In this document: one piece after another, positions 61,721 to 64,000 of the stretch
Layout: each line of letters begins with the position of its first letter
Position numbering within the stretch: position 1 is the first letter of the stretch
From: Aurantimonas sp965217685
Lineage (GTDB): Bacteria; Pseudomonadota; Alphaproteobacteria; Rhizobiales; Rhizobiaceae
Assembly (NCBI GenBank): GCA_965217685.1
Contig: CBDCIZ010000003.1
Location: 2,480,001-2,544,000, forward strand
DNA: 64,000 nucleotides
Direction: 5' to 3'
Notes under the pieces: model-generated
What the model was told of the DNA's origin: nothing
Database searches by the model: none
What the model saw: the letters and a program-made list of their open reading frames with translations, nothing else
Program-made: the position numbers and the translations under genes

Positions 61721-61921
61721 CGAAGATCCTGTATGAACACGAGGTTGGACGGCTGTTTGCGTCATCGTTCGCCCACTTGCAAGGGCCAGGATCACCCGCG
61801 GCGCTCTCCTGGCGGCAGCCGCCGACGGGCGACGGCAGCGGCTGGCCAACAGCCGAAAGTGCGAATATACCGTGCCGCGATCGGAAGACGCGCAGAAGTC
61901 ATGCGAAAAATGAGGACGTCG

Positions 61922-62794
61922 ATGAAAGGGATCATACTAGCCGGCGGCAGCGGGACACGGTTGCATCCGATGACGCTGACGTCATCGAAACAATTGCTTC
62001 CCGTCTACGATAAGCCGATGATCTACTATCCGCTGTCGACGCTGATGCTGGCCGGGGTCCGCGACATCCTGATCATTTCGACGCCGCACGACTTGCCGCG
62101 TTTCGAAGCGCTTCTGGGCACGGGTGAGCGCTGGGGCATGCGGTTTTCCTATGGCGAACAGCCCGAGCCGAACGGTCTGGCGCAGGCCTATACGATCGGC
62201 CGCGATTTCGTGGCCGAAGAGCCTTCGGTGCTGATCCTCGGCGACAATCTCTATTACGGCCACGGCCTGCCCGACCTTCTGTCCAGGGCTGTGGCCCGCA
62301 CCAGCGGCGCCAGCGTCTTTGCCTATCACGTCAAGGATCCTGAGCGTTATGGAGTGGTCTCCTTCGACGAGGCCGGGCGTGCGACGGCGATCGAGGAGAA
62401 GCCGAACGAGCCGAAATCCAACTGGGCGGTGACCGGGCTTTATTTCTACGACGGTCGGGCGCCGGAGATCGCTTCGAAGTTGAAGCCGTCGCCGCGCGGC
62501 GAGTTGGAGATCACCGATCTCAATCGGGTTTATCTCGACGCTGGCGAACTCAATGTCGAAACGATGGGCCGCGGCTTTGCCTGGCTCGATACGGGCACGC
62601 CGGACTCACTTCTCGAAGCGGCGGAATTCGTGCGCACACTGGAGCACCGGCAGGGATTCAAGATCGCCTGTCCGGAGGAGATCGCCTTCGGCCTCGGTCT
62701 CATCGACGACCGGCAACTCATGACGCTCGGTCGGGAGCTCGGCAAGAGCAGCTACGGACAGTATCTGCAACGGATGGCAGTCCAGAACATCTGA
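61922..62794 (+). CDS. rfbA: Glucose-1-phosphate thymidylyltransferase
   Basis: 290-aa nucleotidyltransferase forming dTDP-glucose. MKGIILAGGSGTRLHPMT, SSKQLLPVYDKPMIYYPLSTLMLAGVRDILIIS, LILGDNLYYGHGL, and ITDLNRVYL match RfbA/RmlA. GAGG lies 6 nt before the ATG. Divergent from rfbC-B-D across a 201-bp spacer; convergent with the gene at the window edge. Confidence 0.96.
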   Translation: MKGIILAGGSGTRLHPMTLTSSKQLLPVYDKPMIYYPLSTLMLAGVRDILIISTPHDLPRFEALLGTGERWGMRFSYGEQPEPNGLAQAYTIGRDFVAEEPSVLILGDNLYYGHGLPDLLSRAVARTSGASVFAYHVKDPERYGVVSFDEAGRATAIEEKPNEPKSNWAVTGLYFYDGRAPEIASKLKPSPRGELEITDLNRVYLDAGELNVETMGRGFAWLDTGTPDSLLEAAEFVRTLEHRQGFKIACPEEIAFGLGLIDDRQLMTLGRELGKSSYGQYLQRMAVQNI

Positions 62795-62831
62795 CCGACG
62801 CAATATCGCAGACCGCGAACGGACGCTGCGG

Positions 62832-64000
62832 TCACGTCCGTGCAAGTGCGCCAAGCATGGCCGACATGTCGATCGAAGCGAGGCCGAAGCCGTTTTCGAC
62901 CAGGCGCTGAAGATGGGTCCGGGTCAGTTCGACCGCCGTCTCGATTTGCGCTTCGGTGTGGTCCGAGGTGAGGAAGAAGCGCAGCCGCGCCAGCCCTTCC
63001 GGCACGGCGGGATGGATAATCGGCAGAACGTTGAGCCCGGCCGCCAGGAGATCGTTCGACAACTGCGCCGCGCGGATCGAATCGCGCACCAGCACCGGGA
63101 TCACCGCCGTGTCGCCGCTGTCGCCTGTGTCGAGCCCGGCCTTTGCGGCAAGCGCCAGGAAATGTCGGCCGTTCGCCCGCAGCTTTTCGACCCGCTCGGG
63201 CTCTTCGCGCATCACCGCGAGGCTGGCGATGGCGGCTTCGGCCAGCGCCGGGGCCAGGCCGACGCTGTAAACGAAGCCGCCGGCCGCACCCTTCAGAAGC
63301 GTTGCCAACGTCGCGCTGCCGGCGATGTAGCCGCCGCAGCTGGCCGTCGTCTTCGACAGAGTTCCCATCCAGAGATCGATGTCGCTGGGGTTGCAGCCCC
63401 AATGCTCGAAACTGCCGCGACCGGTCTTGCCGAGAACGCCGAGCGCATGCGCCTCATCGACCATCAGCCAGAATCCGTAGCGGGCTCGAAGCTCGATGAG
63501 TCCGGGCAGGTCGGCGATGTCGCCATCCATCGAATAGACGCCTTCGACGATGACGAGAATGCGCCGGAAGCGCCCGTCGAGCCCGTCGAGCAGGCGTTCC
63601 AGGTCGGCGAGATCGTTGTGCTTGAAGCTGCGGCGGGCCGCGCCCGAAAGGCGGGCACCGGTCAACGCGCTGTTGTGAATGAATTCGTCGTGGAAGATGA
63701 CGTCCTCGGGCCCCAGCAGCGTGTCGATCGTTGTTGCGTTGGTCAGGTAGCCGCTGACGAAGACCACGGCATCCTCGACGCCATAATTCTCGGCAAGCGC
63801 CGCCTCCAGAGTCCGGTGCGGAGTGCGCTCGCCGGCAACGAGGCGGCTTGCCGATGCAGAGACGCCGAAGCGATCGATCGCGTCGCGAGTGGCGGCGCGG
63901 ACCTTCGGATGGGTGTTGAGGCCGAGATAGTCGTAGGAGGCGAAATTGATCAGTTCGCGTCCGTCGATCATCGTCGTCGCGCCGGCGGCGGTGTCGTGGA
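62832..64000 (-). CDS. AOS-family PLP synthase, 5' end outside window
   Basis: At least 389 residues; the frame stays open past the right edge, so the N-terminus is missing. Alpha-oxoamine synthase features: INFASYDYLGLNTHPKV, the PLP-stacking VSGYLTNATTI, FHDEFIHNSALTGARLSG, MVDEAHALGVLGKTGRGSFEH, and the PLP Schiff-base Lys in GTLSKTTASCGGYIAG. The family includes 8-amino-7-oxononanoate synthase, serine palmitoyltransferase and 5-aminolevulinate synthase; which one cannot be decided. The family condenses an amino acid with an acyl-CoA or acyl-ACP. Confidence 0.9.
   Translation of the reverse strand, partial: HDTAAGATTMIDGRELINFASYDYLGLNTHPKVRAATRDAIDRFGVSASASRLVAGERTPHRTLEAALAENYGVEDAVVFVSGYLTNATTIDTLLGPEDVIFHDEFIHNSALTGARLSGAARRSFKHNDLADLERLLDGLDGRFRRILVIVEGVYSMDGDIADLPGLIELRARYGFWLMVDEAHALGVLGKTGRGSFEHWGCNPSDIDLWMGTLSKTTASCGGYIAGSATLATLLKGAAGGFVYSVGLAPALAEAAIASLAVMREEPERVEKLRANGRHFLALAAKAGLDTGDSGDTAVIPVLVRDSIRAAQLSNDLLAAGLNVLPIIHPAVPEGLARLRFFLTSDHTEAQIETAVELTRTHLQRLVENGFGLASIDMSAMLGALART

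Noticed and set aside
62811..62833. GACCGC/GCGGTC hairpin between rfbA and the AOS gene as a terminator
   Set aside because: Six-bp stem with a long loop that overlaps the AOS stop codon, and no T-run; too weak to annotate.

Overview
The window looks like chromosome of a high-GC alphaproteobacterium of the Hyphomicrobiales (Rhizobiales). The evidence is a ctrA/chpT/fliJ neighbourhood, a MucR/Ros-type zinc-finger regulator, an EipA-type (DUF1134) envelope protein, a rhizobial-style palindromic intergenic repeat, and strongly GC-biased third codon positions. An Aurantimonas/Fulvimarina/Jiella-like genus is possible, but genus cannot be settled from sequence reading alone.

Layout. (1) 1-4.6 kb: acyl-CoA synthetase, DUF1499 membrane protein, metallo-beta-lactamase-fold hydrolase and tRNA-Gln(TTG). 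(2) 4.7-16.3 kb: an apparently complete C-P lyase (phosphonate) locus. It runs phnG-H-I-J-K-L, a hexapeptide acyltransferase, phnC-D-E, phnM and phnN on the minus strand, with the repressor gene phnF divergent and a perfect 20-bp palindrome between phnF and phnG. (3) 16.3-19 kb: IS21 istB remnant, mucR, then an overlapping three-gene chain around an O-antigen ligase/polymerase-like membrane protein, ending in an AT-rich divergent promoter region. (4) 19.4-37.1 kb: a surface-glycan cluster. It has a WbdD-like methyltransferase, CDP-glucose synthesis and 4,6-dehydration (rfbF, rfbG) with a reductase/epimerase, a polyprenyl-phosphate type GT2, an LPG-synthase-TM protein, an FAD oxidoreductase, two GT-C-like membrane proteins, a zinc-ribbon/beta-sandwich/methyltransferase fusion, manC and a WbpM/CapD-type dehydratase.

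(5) 37-43.7 kb: core cell-cycle and envelope genes: TrmH-family methyltransferase, a membrane-anchored coiled-coil protein, eipA, chpT, a receiver-like protein without the phospho-acceptor Asp, ctrA and fliJ. Near-consensus CtrA boxes lie between ctrA and fliJ. (6) 44-55 kb: a beta-barrel-like protein, then xylose uptake and phosphorylation (xylB, xylF-H-G, ROK regulator xylR). xylR overlaps a di-haem cytochrome gene, which in turn overlaps an FG-GAP/ASPIC-UnbV protein gene. (7) 55-58.3 kb: molybdate transport (modE, modA-B-C) with a recognisable Mo-box. (8) 58.5-64 kb: a cupin, the dTDP-L-rhamnose genes (rfbD, rfbB, rfbC and divergent rfbA), and a 5'-truncated AOS-family PLP enzyme running off the right edge.

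Most novel-looking parts: the CDP-6-deoxyhexose / lipid-linked sugar module (21-31 kb), the xylR-coupled di-haem cytochrome and FG-GAP pair, the phnM-TGA-phnN open frame that would encode a Pro-Gly-Gln repeat linker, and the Asp-less receiver between chpT and ctrA. No CRISPR array, prophage or complete insertion sequence was seen.
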